Assembly: GCA_022605955.1 (NCBI GenBank)
Contig: JAKCOZ010000011.1
Span: 4,460,537 to 4,524,536, forward strand
Source of the DNA: Rallus limicola
Lineage: Eukaryota > Chordata > Aves > Gruiformes > Rallidae
DNA: 64,000 nucleotides
Direction: 5' to 3'
Shown here: piece after piece, positions 25,946-37,480 of the stretch
How positions within the stretch are numbered: the stretch's first letter is position 1
How the letters are laid out: the number at the start of each line of letters is the position of its first letter
Position numbers and translations under genes: made by a program
Notes under the pieces: model-generated
The model's database searches: none
What the model saw: the letters and a program-made list of their open reading frames with translations, nothing else
What the model was told of the DNA's origin: nothing

Positions 25946-27751
25946 CACAGCTTCATTAACTGCATGCACATCTAATTTAAAGATGCTGCATTTCCAGAGT
26001 GGATGTCCACAACAAATCCCCAGAATGGCAGCCACTCTTTAGATTGATCCCAGTTTTGCACCAAAATCAGAAACACCTGAAATCTCTAGTGAAGTGTGAG
26101 AAATTCTGCTTCTAGACTCTCCCACTATAAAATCTGATCTCTCAAGAAAACTGGGAAGGAAAAATTGAGGTTTTACTTATGCTCTGTGAGTTTTTTCTCT
26201 TCATAAAAGAAGTGCATTTAATTATCTTTTTCTGATTGGAAAACTGTGCCACTTTTCCTCAGATATTCCTGTTCTCCTACAGTCTGCTTTCTCTGTTCTC
26301 CTCCTCTTCGTCCTCATGAGGCATACAACAGGCAAATGACTTAGAAAGCAATGAGCTTTCAACTCTCCTCTTTAATCACTAAATTCGGTGATCCCTGTCC
26401 CCATCTCTGCCTCCTTCTCTTTCTCCCCTCGTATTTCACTGCCCATCACTTTCCCCAGCCACATGGACTAGACTGAGTCCTAACTTCATCTTTTATTTGC
26501 ACAGCTTTGCCATCTCTCTCTCACACACAGTTTTGTCTTGCAGTGCTCATCGGACACAGGTTTTTTTGTTTTGTTTTGTTTTTTTTTTTTCCCTTCCCCT
26601 TGTTTCCTTGATTTTCCTGTGTAAGCTGAACTGATGAAGCCACAGCAAAGTCATCAGCTTTTGGGAGACAGTAAGTCAAGATCATCTCTCTGCCTGCAAA
26701 GGGCATGTTCGAGTTACCTGGCCAGAACAGGCTCTTACTTTTGCTGATATATTAAAAGTACTGTAACTGCTGCCACCAACAGGACAATCAACAAAACCAA
26801 GACATTTTTCCAATCACGGCTTTAACAGCTACGTCTCAAAAAGAGATAATTAATAGATAAGAAGAATTTACATTCTAGTATCTGTTTATTTCCTATAACA
26901 AGCTCCCTTATGTACAATGTTCCCTCTGAACAATCTAAGCAGAATATGCCTCTTTTTTCTTACCCAGATCACAAGAGGCACCTGAAATCTGTATGTTTTA
27001 AATATGACCATTTTATACCATGGACAAAGGAAAATAAAGTTGCTAAGACACAGGAGTAATGAAGAAAAAACAAGAAATACTTCCTCCTGATTCACCGATG
27101 GCTATGACCTCAAGTCACTATTTTAATGAAGAATTTCAGCAGTAAAATCTGTTTCCCAGTGGCAAAAAAAAAAGAAAGTGGTTTGTGCCTGCAAATCCTT
27201 CTGCAAGAGCTACTGCATGATTATTGATTTTCTGAAACTGGCTGCCTCAAAGTGAGGATGCTATCATGAGTTCACAAGTTGCAGTACTGTGTCAGTACAA
27301 AATGCTGAACATTGTTTTTCACATGCTTTTTTTTTACAGGCCATTGCCTAAGTTTATCCCAAAAAGTTTAAATGATTTAGTTTTCTCAAAAATAATCTGT
27401 TTCTCTGTATCTTGAGAAAAATACAACCAAAACATTTTTCTGTTCTACAAATGAGATGCCAAAAAGGCCCAGAAGTTTCCAAAGTTCCTATTTCCTATCT
27501 CTAAAAAAAAAAAAAAAAAAAAAGATTTAGATATTAAAAAAATCAGGAAGAAATGTAATTGAAAGAAAAGCCTGGACTTAATTGCAGTTGTATATACAAA
27601 GAAAATGATACAGCCAATGTCCTACTTGTTTGGAAAATATATCCAAACTTTCTCTTGCACTAATAAAAACAAGAGTATCAAAACTTGTAAAAGTCAATTT
27701 GATGTAACTTTTTTCTTTTTTTTTTTCCTAGCACATACTTTTCTCACTACA
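25946..27751. other. Non-coding unique sequence with homopolymer runs
   Basis: No gene recognised. Pyrimidine-rich DNA at 26380-26530, a T-rich run with G interruptions at 26560-26600, and a pure A run of 21 at 27503-27523. No flanking target duplication or processed-transcript sequence was recognised next to the A run, so it is treated as a simple repeat. Confidence 0.55.
27503..27523. repeat. (A)21 homopolymer
   Basis: Uninterrupted run of 21 A following 'tcctatctct' and followed by 'gatttag'. A processed-gene tail was considered, but the upstream sequence has no recognisable transcript. Confidence 0.9.
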
Positions 27752-27786
27752 TTTAGCTTAACGTAAGCTAAACTGAAGAGCTTCAG
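27752..27786. repeat. Two adjacent perfect hairpins
   Basis: TTTAGCTTA (27752-27760) is separated by 3 nt from its perfect reverse complement TAAGCTAAA (27764-27772). The next base begins a second hairpin, CTGAAG-AG-CTTCAG (27773-27786). Together they make 35 nt almost wholly composed of inverted repeats. This may be the core of an old MITE-like element or a dimeric binding site; the function is unknown. Confidence 0.6.
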
Positions 27787-28224
27787 TTTGACTCTGGCTG
27801 GTTTGCGGGGTTCCAATTAGCCCCAGATATACTGAAATTCAAAGCCCTTCAGAGTAGGGTTGAAGGCATGTTTATTTTCATCCTGGAAGGAATGCTTCCT
27901 ATAAAAATAACTAGAACCTAAACTCCTATTCCATGTTGTCATTTAATTTTGTGGATGAGAATTTAGCATAGGATTTTGATATCTTGTGGTTCTATTCTCA
28001 TGTCATCGGGATTAAGGAAATTATTTTGAAGGAAGGCAGGGTGAGGGCATAGAGCACAAGAGCTAATCTGAAATGATTCTCTGTTTAATTCAGGAACAAC
28101 AAGAGTGCTCACACAAGGCACTATTGTGGAGTTGCCATTGGACTGGAGCCTATTTCATTCAATTTCCATATACAGGGAAATTGCTCCCAAGTCCCTCAGG
28201 CAGCTTTGCAGATCTGCTTGGGGA

Positions 28225-28352
28225 TACTGAGGAAAATTAATCTGAATTAATTTCTGAAGTGGATTAGTTCAACTAAATTAAAACACCGTGTGGACTCTCT
28301 CATTCAGAATTAAAGCGGCTTTAATTCAGTTTTGCTTCATTCAGTTTAACAT
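28225..28352. mobile_element. Possible ancient MITE-like palindromic repeat
   Basis: AT-rich segment with 'ttaatctgaattaattt', 'gttcaactaaattaaaacacc', 'gtgtggactct' and a perfect stem GAATTAAAG (28307-28315), CGG loop, CTTTAATTC (28319-28327), then 'cagttttgcttcattcag'. The alternation of taaact/agttta palindromes around a gtgtgga motif resembles old non-autonomous DNA-transposon families I recall from reptile genomes, but I cannot name one with certainty. No coding sequence. Confidence 0.4.
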
Positions 28353-29094
28353 TGGGTGAAGCAAGACAGAGTTTAGGTTCTTTTCGAATGTCATCCATCT
28401 GAATGCAATTTAAATTCCCACCGCCAATTAATTTGGAGTTATTTGGCTGACTGTCCCTGCATAAACAATAATGCAATGTCCATGAAGGACAGAACATGGG
28501 ATACAAATATCTCAGAGACAGGGCAAGGGCAACATGGTAAATTCCTTTCCCACTCCAGTTTCTCTTGGGCTCTGCTCAGGAAGAACCTGCAGGAAGGACA
28601 TCTCATCCCTGTTGTACATTCAGTCCTAGGCTCTCTTCTCAGCCTGGCTAATGTAAGGGTTATAGAATGTGAAAGTGCGAAATGGACTAATTTTTCAAGC
28701 CTTTTTTCTTCAGTCAAAGAATAGTTACAGCTTCCAAGTCACTAGTGACATGCACTGTATTTGTAGTGGTGGTTTTCTATCCCATTACAATTCTCCAGAG
28801 CATTCTGCTCCTCTTACCTCTTCAAATGAATTATTATATTTTTTAAAAAAGTGTGGACTATTTTAAGCACAGAAGACAGCTACTCACCAGGAGAGAGAGA
28901 GAAGCATAAGAGAAAACCAAGACTTTATTCAAATACTTTGGGAACGTAAATGGACCTATTTTCTCATGGGTGAATTCCCCCTTTCATAAATGTGAGACAC
29001 CGTGTTCATGTTGATGGTGGGGTCTTGCTGATACACAACAACAAGAAAATAGGGCATATCAACTAAAAAAACCCTGACTCACATTAAATCAATT
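28353..29094. other. Non-coding sequence between two palindromic repeats
   Basis: About 740 bp with no recognised gene. Open frames of about 90 codons on both strands at 28439-28724 overlap each other and lack any recognisable domain. The segment could be internal to a single larger element whose ends are the flanking palindromic repeats, or it could be unrelated unique DNA. Confidence 0.35.
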
Positions 29095-29200
29095 AAAGGT
29101 ATTCTCCATCTGGCTCTACCCAAGGGGTTTGTACTGATTTAACTAAATTGGTTTCTAAACTGATTTAGTTAAATTGGTGCATAAACTGTGTGTAGAACAG
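29095..29200. mobile_element. Possible MITE-like repeat with 26-bp tandem units
   Basis: Two adjacent 26-bp copies (29134-29159 and 29160-29185), both beginning ctgattta and containing aaattgg. The core of one, ATTTAACTAAAT, is the reverse complement of the core of the other, ATTTAGTTAAAT, so the pair is a direct and an inverted repeat at once. It is followed by 'ctgtgtgtagaacagcc'. The motif combination resembles the element near 28.3 kb and old amniote DNA-transposon repeats. The family assignment is uncertain. Confidence 0.4.
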
Positions 29201-30851
29201 CCAGAAGTAAGTACAAAAGAGTCTAAGTAAGTCAAACAAATTCAAGTGAGTGTAAGAGGCACAGTGAAAGAGTTGGGGAAGAGATTATGTAGGAGCCTAA
29301 CCTTTAGGAGTTATGTGGAGTAATTCTGAGCACAGCTTTAGGCACAAACATCTGACTCTGTCCACAGTAATGGTTGGCCTCAAAGCACTGGATAGTGTAA
29401 AACTCCACCTGGAAATCTGAGGAACATGTTCAGAAAGGTCCAGAGCGGTTGGTGCTGAAGCTGGCTGCTGTACATGGAGTCTCTGGCCTACAGAAGACAA
29501 ACCAAGAGTGTGGCAGGAATATACAAATGGCTCTGTTGAGGGAGGGTGGTTAAGAAATGCAGAACTGTGGATCTCAGGTGCAAAAAGGAAGAGGTACAGA
29601 TGAGAACTGTGCTGAACTTTGGTACAAGGAGAGTATCATACCTAGAAGTATTCCTAAACAGTTGAAGTTCAGCTTCTAGAACTGCTGTTGATTTTTGTGG
29701 CTGTGCACAAATCATCTCATGCACCTACCTCAGTGTATCTGCACTGCCCACCCCTATGGTGGCACTGGCCTTGCAGTCAGTGTAGTTAAGACAAGTGAAC
29801 TGACCCCCTTCCTAGCTAACTCCTGGATGTATTTCAGGAAGTAGTATGAACTGTTGACCTTTCTCAGTGATCACTTTTGGTGGGATTGTGTTATTCTGGA
29901 GGCCATCAGAGTTTACTTGCAGAGTCACATCCAGGCAGTGTCAGATAGTTACATGTTTAATTTCTTATTGCAGATATGGCCTCTGTTCCTCAGTTCTCCA
30001 ACTCTAAAACCAATTGTTATTTATAAGTGCTTTGTGTACTTGTGTACAACTGAGGATAGGACATGGGATAGTCAATTGTAGATATTAGGGATGTGAAATA
30101 CCTAATACTTTAATTTTGACTGCCTGTCCTCTCTTGCAGCAGAGAACCAGTCACAGATCATGTTTGTATTAATGAGTTTTTATAGGGTGTTATTCATTTC
30201 ACTTGAGTTAAGCAAGAGGTAAAGTATTGACAGCATCATGTATCATTAACTCCCACAACTGCTTCACCAAACCACCCTTGGGTTTTGAATTGGTATTATG
30301 CTTGCAATAAGTGCCAGCATTCTATCTTTCTTTTCATGTCTTTTCTAATTATAATCTCCCTGGGCTCATGCCCAGTTTTCATACAGTTTTTGGACAACAC
30401 TGAGGACATTATCAGTGTTTGTGATGATGGGAAAGAGAGGAATTATGCACAGCATGAAACTTCCTGATACTTCCTGATGTTTTGAGGTTGCATTCACATG
30501 ACCAATACTGTTTCTTTTCTGTTCAGTGCCCATAAATCCTCTGCTTGGCACACTGCAAATGCCCACAAACATATTTGGGTCTTTTTGCTTCCTGTCCAAG
30601 TCAACTTCCTTCAATCTACTCCTGTATGGGACACATACAGTGTTAAATCCATTAAAAATTACCTCAGATGAAAGCACTCACTCTTTGGACATTCAGCTGC
30701 TTCTTACAGCTGGCAGGTAACCAAAGCTTCTCAGATGGCTTAACATGACTCTGAGAGATGCTCAGGTACAAAGTGACTGAGAGCACATGTGGACCTATAG
30801 CAGCTAGAACTACACAAGTTTGCTGGTGCTCAGAGATGATAGCTTCTTAGC
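29201..30851. other. Non-coding unique sequence
   Basis: About 1.65 kb without a recognisable gene or repeat family. Short open frames only (up to 103 codons, minus strand 30366-30677), none with a recognisable domain. Confidence 0.5.
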
Positions 30852-31245
30852 TCTACTGGTTTTGGCTGGGATGGAGTTAATTGTCTTCAAGGTAGCTGGT
30901 ACAGTGTTAATTTTTGGATTTGTGATCAAAACTGTGTTGAGAACACATAGATATTTTTGCTATTGCTTAGCAGTGCTCACACATCCCCAAGGCCTTTGCT
31001 GCTCACACCACCCCACCAGCAAGTGGACTGCAGTGCAAAAGAAGTTAGGAGGGGATACAGCCAGGACAGCTGACCCCAACTGACCAAAGGGATATTCCAT
31101 ACCAGATGATGTCATGTTCAGTATATAAACCTGCAAGAAGGAGGAGGAGGAATGGGGGGTGTTTGGAGTGTTGGTGTTTGTCTCTCCAAGTAATGGTGAA
31201 GATTTTCAAAATGGAAGTATTGATAGGTGCACTGCAGGGCACAGT
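30852..31245 (+). mobile_element. Solo LTR of an avian endogenous retrovirus
   Basis: About 390 bp matching an LTR family widespread in birds, probably ERVL-like: 'ggttttggctgggatggag', 'gtagctggtacagtgtt', 'agcagtgctcacacatc', 'caccccaccagcaag', 'gggatacagccaggacag', 'ctgaccccaactgacca', then a CRE-like site and TATA box, and about 110 bp of R/U5-like sequence. The order and the position of the TATA box indicate plus orientation. No gag, pol or env remnant and no second LTR appear nearby, so it is best read as a solo LTR left by recombination. Both boundaries are approximate; I cannot confirm TG/CA ends or a target-site duplication. Confidence 0.7.
31107..31129 (+). promoter_or_regulatory. 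LTR core promoter: CRE-like site plus TATA box
   Basis: Inside the LTR, a CRE/ATF-like TGATGTCAT (31107-31115) lies just upstream of a good TATA box TATATAAA (31122-31129). Transcription would start about 25-30 bp downstream and run rightward. Whether this promoter is active is unknown. Confidence 0.5.
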
Positions 31246-32440
31246 TGCTCAAGTCTAGGCATTTGTTGCCATTTGAGACTGTCCTGCATATTTAAAATAT
31301 CCCAGTGGGAATGAGATTATAAAAGCCCGCAGCAATTTGGGCCTGTTAGCTGGAGCCCAGCTTGAGTACCCTCAGGTATCTCCAATGGCCTGATAAAGGC
31401 CCTACTGACATGTCTATGCACTCATTATAGTCAATGGTCATCCAAACTATGGAACTGGGACAGCAGTTCAGCTTATCCCAACACAGACATCTACTTTTGG
31501 GAAGGTGAATAATCCTCTAGTCTCTACTGACTAGGTGCATGTGAGGGTTGTCCTTCCAAGCTTCCAGTGGTCTCATCAGAAGGGTGCATGTGTTCCTAAA
31601 GTCCTGCGTTCTATCTGCCAAACTTATGAAGATATCTCTTGGACATTTTAAATGGCACTTGATGTCTATATAAGTAACTACATAGGCAGCTGAATCCCCC
31701 TCTGTGATTTCCATTGGTTAGGCTCAGAGCTTCATCACATAGTTCCTATCTGTATACCTATGCAAGTGTATTTGTGTTTACTGGACCTGGAGCTGAATCC
31801 CACTTTTTGTGCAACATTCAGAAAGCCAATTAATCCCTCTGAATTTCTGCTGCCCATTAATAATACAGAGATGATATCTCTACAAATTCACATCTACACA
31901 CTTTGTCAGGCACTGGATCTGTTTCCTCAGAGCACTGCCTAACAAAGCCTTAGGCAATGTTTCTGTTATTTTGATGTACTTTTTTTTTTCCACATGTTAC
32001 CACGAAAAAAACTAGTGGCCCAGTGCTAGAGCCATGAGTCCATCAAAGCCCATGCCACCTGTACATAAGATAAAACAGGATTATAGCCAGCAGCACTTAG
32101 GGACAGAGAAGTAGGGGACAGGTGTCATCTGAGGGGTGACCATAATGCACACATCCATGGTCAAGCCTCCCGGAGAGATCTGAAAACAATAATGCTTGGG
32201 AAAAACTTGCATTCAGTTCGAGCACTGGTTTGTATCATTTCTGTACCTCCTGAGCAGTTTGTAACGTGCATCATCTGTAGGACCAGGGCACTGAAGCCTT
32301 GTCCCAGCAACAGACCCCCACAAGCAGGAACTCCTTCCAGCCTCCATATCTTTGGCACTGACAGAGGACTCTGCTTTCTGTCAGTGTACTTGTGCAGTGA
32401 CACATATTCTCTAGTGATTAGATTAACGTTGGCAAAGGCA
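31246..32440. other. Non-coding unique sequence
   Basis: About 1.2 kb with no recognised gene or repeat. One 98-codon minus-strand open frame (32161-32457) overlaps a plus-strand one of 84 codons; both are probably chance. Confidence 0.5.
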
Positions 32441-32790
32441 ATATGAAAAACCCACACAGATTACCACTGTCACCCGCAGTAATTACATTTATTCATTTCC
32501 ATTTAGCCAAGTTTTTACAAGCTGAGCAAGGGGCCAAATAAGCAATAAACACAGAGGCAAGAAATTAAAATGCTGATCCGTTCACTGTGAAAACAATCAA
32601 ACCATCATCTTTCTTTAGGCAGCTCATTCATCATCCAAGAGGGCCACAGTGTGCTGATATGGAGGGCTTGAAATCTAATGTTATTACATGTAAATTCACT
32701 AACATGAAATTACTGCCCCTGATGTGATTTTACTAATAAATTAGTTCATTTCTACCTTTTCGCAAGAGACTTTAGGGACCGGGGAGAATT
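32441..32790. promoter_or_regulatory. Candidate conserved non-coding / cis-regulatory block
   Basis: Dense in homeobox- and SOX/POU-like motifs: gtaattaca, ttagccaa, aacaatc, taataaattag, atgttattacatgtaaat. Low-complexity DNA and recognised repeats are absent, and there is no open frame over most of it. The texture is typical of vertebrate enhancers near developmental genes. The call is based on motif density by eye and needs an alignment. Confidence 0.35.
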
Positions 32791-35700
32791 GTGCATGAGT
32801 CTTGCAATCTCGCCTGCTTTATTTCAAGTGAACAGGCAGTTCAGTTCCTCCCTCTACCATCATATCCTGCTTCTTCCTGTGGCTCTTGCCTTGGCTCTGT
32901 TACATTAGGGGATAAACAGTCCCATTTTTTACTGTCTTGGGGCCATTTTTGTTGTTATTTGTCCAGGAGAAGCATAAGAGAATGGAGGTTCCCTGGCTTT
33001 GCAATTTACTGCTGTAGCATTGACTGGAAGATGCAACAATCTACACCTGTTCTCAAAGTTTTCTGAGCTGTAAAGTCTGTGTAAATTGAGTTTTGGGAGC
33101 CTAAATATCTCTTTTTCACCAAAACTAGTAGGAAAGGAACACCCAGTTCCTAAGATGATAGCTGAGTCACAGGGCTACGGTGAGTAGGACCAAAGAAATG
33201 GGAAATATTGGGACAGCTTCCTTTTTCATTTGTGTATCTTCCAAAAGAGTTTTGCACCTCCTATCTCCTTTAAGTCACAGTACCAGCTTTCAAGGCACTT
33301 AGCTTTAATGACGTCTAGGTGATGTAAATGAGTTGAGGTTAGTGACCATACATCTATTTGCACATCATGGAGAGTCTGGTCTACCACCTTTGGTGGGCTT
33401 ATGAGTTATGCCGAGAGTTGTAACAGACTCAAAGGCTTTGGTAGAGTTGTTCCTGATTTGAAAAGATGTAAGAGGAGAATGAGATTAGAAATAATTTCCA
33501 ATTTTTGCCCTGTTTGATTTGCTTCTTATAAATCCTCAGTGAGGGAATCTGCACAAGGAACTATATTTTATTCTTCCAGACATACGGATCAGTCTAACTC
33601 AGCGGCAATATAAATACTTTTCTCAGTCCACATCCATTGCTCTCCTTGAAGTCAACAACAACATACAAATAACTCAGTGGTGAATTTGGTCCTTTTTACT
33701 CCTCAGCTATAAGACAGCAAATTTGGTTGGTGCTCCTTCTGTCATTTGTGGGCCAAGGCAGTCCTAGACCATCAGGTCTTCTTTCCTGACACCATGGCTT
33801 TGCATTGGTAGCAAAAGTCAGCAGTGAAAACTCACCTGCTGGTATTTCTGAGGTCCACCCAGAGCAACTTTATGTATCGAGGTTCCAGTTTTATACTGAA
33901 CAACTTTTGGGAGCAGTGGCTAGTGTTAAAATCTCTTAGACTCATTGAAGCGGTATCAATGTCTAAAATCGGTGTGGCGGCTGGGGAAAGTCTGTTTCAA
34001 TAGCACACTTCAGTTATGAAGTCCTGCTGTTTATTTGCTATGTTTTAATGTATATTGAGTGATTGAGTTATTTCATTTCCCCCCTTCCTCACCCATTCAG
34101 CTCTGCTTTGCTTGTTTAGCATCAAGGGCACATCTGTATCTTGCTAGATGTGTTTTATGGTACTTTGACCAGTAAGATGCAACAGAGGATTTGGGTCCAT
34201 CACTGCTACTAGATAAATAAGGACATTTATCTGCTATAATACAGGTGTGAAAAAATTACATGCCTAAGCCTGATCCAGTTATCTAATCTCTTCCTACAGT
34301 CAATGGGAAGAAATAGACCATTCTAAGAGGGTTATTTTGAAGCAGATGTCTATCTGGCAGTGCCTAAAATAACAATGCATATACATATATCACTAATTTT
34401 TTATGGGAATTTGGAGTGACCTTTTGCTATGACTCTCTTGCTCATCTCCACTCAATGCAGTTCAGTTCATCACAATTTATTGGTTTGTTTGGTCTCAGAG
34501 TGCCCAAACAGGATTACTTTCAAATGAAATTAAACCAGGAAATTAATTCTAGAGTTGTAACTGATATTTTTTAACTACAGATGGGAACAGGAACAAACTA
34601 GACCAAAGTGAAATCCCTCTGAAATTGCTGTGGCATGGGCGTTAGAACTGCAGCACTATGGTTTCCATGTACAAATCCAATCCTGTTTGCCCAGGTTTTA
34701 TAATAGCATAGATGCTGTCTATGCTTTCCTTCTGCCTCAAAAAGTTGTCTACAGCTTACTCATAATTTTGAGATATCTGAGAAATGTAAGCTGAACCTCA
34801 ATTTAGGACGTAAATTTTATTTCTGGGTCAATACTTTGACATAACACAATGTTAACTCGTGCAAAGTAATCACAGGAGAAACAGAATCATAATATTTCAT
34901 TCCTATTGCTCAGAGTATGGCCACTATAAGTAAATTCTGACAGAAGAGAGGTTATTTCATTAAGGAAACCACTAAAATTCCCAATAGTCTTTCTACCCAA
35001 TAATCTGATTACCTGTAAATCAGCCAAACTTGCTGTCAATATGGATGAGCTGTTGACAACTTTAGTAGTTTGCTTTATTTTGATCATCTTAAAAATGAAA
35101 TTATGTAGTCAGAAGGACCTCGGTACGTCAGGAGTTACAATCTGGATCATTAAGATTTACCTATCAGTCATGTCTGAATGAGGTTTGGATGACAGAAGGG
35201 GGGGACAGTGATCAGGGCAAGGGCTGTGCTGAAGCCAGAGAGAAGGCTTCGGTCCTCACCTACTCTAAAGTGAATTAGTGTGTTGTTCCTACCAGACCTT
35301 TAGACTTTCATTGGAGTTGAACATGCATGAAAAGAGATTTCAGGCTTGCAAAAGCCCATTGCAACCTATTAGCACTAAAGTGGGATATAAAGTTAAGCTA
35401 TAGGTCATGAGACCAGTCCACTGTTGCTGGAGCTCCTCTGCAGTCATCATAGGCAGGATGACTGTGGCACATTGCTCTCATGTTTTAAAGATTGGTAGGT
35501 ATCAGGGACATCTAAATTATCATCAGACCAGGCTTCAAACTAGTCTTGGATTGAGCAGCACAGACACGTTTTCCCCTTCTCTTGCAAGACTTCAGCTCCA
35601 GCTGACTCAAATGCTATAGGGTATGTGCTGGTGCACCCCTGAGTCTCCACATGGAGATGCTGTAGCTGAGTTGATGGCCATGCTAAAGACATGACCACAT

Positions 35701-36720
35701 TCTTCCCGTCTAACCATGCATACCTGAGGGCCCTACAAGTAGTTGTAGATTAAAAGTGGGTGGCAGAAGCTGTTAACTGTCCTCAGTTGTCTGACCCATT
35801 GATTTGACAGGGATTGCTGTCCCCAAGGAAAGTACTCTGGATTTTCTTATGAATTTCTGTTTACATCATGCATATTAAGCAAAACAAAATCAAGCATAAT
35901 GTACTGTGATAAAAACTAGAGTGATCCAGGACCTGCTTCAAGGGCAGATCTGTTTCAAGACAGGATCAGATATCCCTATATTGAAAATGTCAGACCATCT
36001 CAGAGGGCAGAGGAGATATTTAGGTACGTGACAGCCTCAATTTCTAGTCTGTAGCGAGAGTCCATGGGGGAATTCTGTGACTCACTTGGGTGAGCAATGC
36101 ATTTGGCATAGACATCCTAGAAAGTCAGTAGAAAGGTGAGCATCTTCTGCAAGTCACCCACATCTTATATTATTGCTGGATTTCTTACAATTCTCCCTGT
36201 TATCCCACCTATCTTACCCCTTCAGCCTCATGCCTGCTCCAGCCCTAGTTAATTATACTACATGAAGGTCTACAGACAAGCCTGAGGTTCAAGTTTATCT
36301 GTACTGAACCCAGAAGGAGGCAGCCTTGCTTTTGAATACCTAACCCTCCATCTAGGCAGCTGTCAAAGTCTGAGCCCACAAAAACATATAGCAGCTTATG
36401 TCACTCGTTCAATGTCCTATATGTAGCCAATGGTGAAGCCAATGCTGTGTCCAGGCTTTCTGACATCCTGCTCCTTGCTGTATTCATTAGATCACAGTGC
36501 CTGGCTGGGGAAAATCTCAACATGCACATCAGCCTGCTCTGGCCCAAAGTGATCACACATCACTCAATGCCAATCAAGCCTTGCGAGGAACCGAAAGGAA
36601 GCTATGTAAAAGTATCAAGAGATACTGTGTTTGCTTTTCTTTATCTCTGGGATAAATCCAGGAGCCTTTCCTTTGCTGATTGGGTATTATGCATTTGAAA
36701 GTGTTGTTGGAGCAGATCAA
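32791..36720. other. Non-coding unique sequence
   Basis: About 3.9 kb free of recognised repeats and genes. Small open frames (up to 91 codons at 32791-33066) lack recognisable domains. A short hairpin (gaagcc, 8-nt loop, ggcttc) lies near 35234-35253. Confidence 0.5.
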
Positions 36721-36778
36721 AACCCGAGGAAGCGAGAGGGGTATTGTTTTGAATGAGGGTGTTTTGAGGCCTCGGGTT
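36721..36778. repeat. Perfect 9-bp inverted repeat with 40-nt loop
   Basis: AACCCGAGG (36721-36729) and its reverse complement CCTCGGGTT (36770-36778). The CpG-containing arms flank a G/T-rich loop that itself repeats tgttttga. Possibly a structured element or paired binding sites next to the regulatory-looking block at 36.95 kb. Confidence 0.5.
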
Positions 36779-36949
36779 GCTTATACAGCAAAATAAGCAG
36801 TGCCGGCTTCTGTCTTTTCTTGCAAAGATCCTTTAGGAATTACTCTGGCAATTCCAGTACCAGAGAAGGGCTCTTCCTTTGCTAATCACCTGGCTTTATT
36901 CAGCTCTGAAACTCACTCAGAAGCTCCCTGTGTGTGCATTAACCAAAGG

Positions 36950-37480
36950 TACGGGATTATGTTTGTTTAATAATATAGTGGTGTCTTGCTGAACAACTGT
37001 AATTTCCATGTACTTATTGATCTTAATTTATAATGCCATTAGCTTTCTAAACTGCCATTAACTAATGATGGGCTCTGTAGGCTTAACAGCTCTTTCAAAT
37101 CAGTTGCTGACAAGTGGGCCCCAGAAGCATTTGTCAAAAGGGTAATGGATCCCTATCAGAGAGGCAATAAATTAGGTTATAGTCTTATCAAATTAAACAA
37201 TGGATGAAGGAAAATTAGCTATCAATAAAAATCTATAAAGCTGCCCTGATTATTCCCAGTCAATTATATCAATTAGAGATCAAACGGTGAACCCCCTGCA
37301 GTACGTTAAATAGAACTAACTGGGGCCAAAGGCGGCCAAATTGTGTTACAAAATGCAACACCACGGGCAGCTGTAGGAGATAATCATTACTGTCATTGAC
37401 AAAGGAGCTGCTTTATTAGAAAGCTGGATGTTGCCTGCAGGCAGGCTTCTGGCAAGAGGACAAAGGCTCTGCAATGAGGA
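36950..37480. promoter_or_regulatory. Candidate conserved non-coding element (strongest in window)
   Basis: About 530 bp of repeat-free, AT-rich sequence packed with TAAT/ATTA cores and SOX/TCF-like sites: ataatatag, cattaactaatgatg, caaattaaacaatgg, aaattagctatcaat, caattatatcaattagag, tcattgacaaagg. It also holds 'tggggccaaaggcggccaa' (37321-37340), a tandem of GGCCAA-type sites resembling NFI or nuclear-receptor half sites. No open frame crosses it. This motif texture matches ultraconserved enhancers near developmental transcription-factor genes, but conservation cannot be measured here. Confidence 0.4.

Noticed and set aside
27503..27523. (A)21 as the tail of a processed pseudogene
   Set aside because: The upstream sequence shows no recognisable transcript and no flanking target duplication could be identified.
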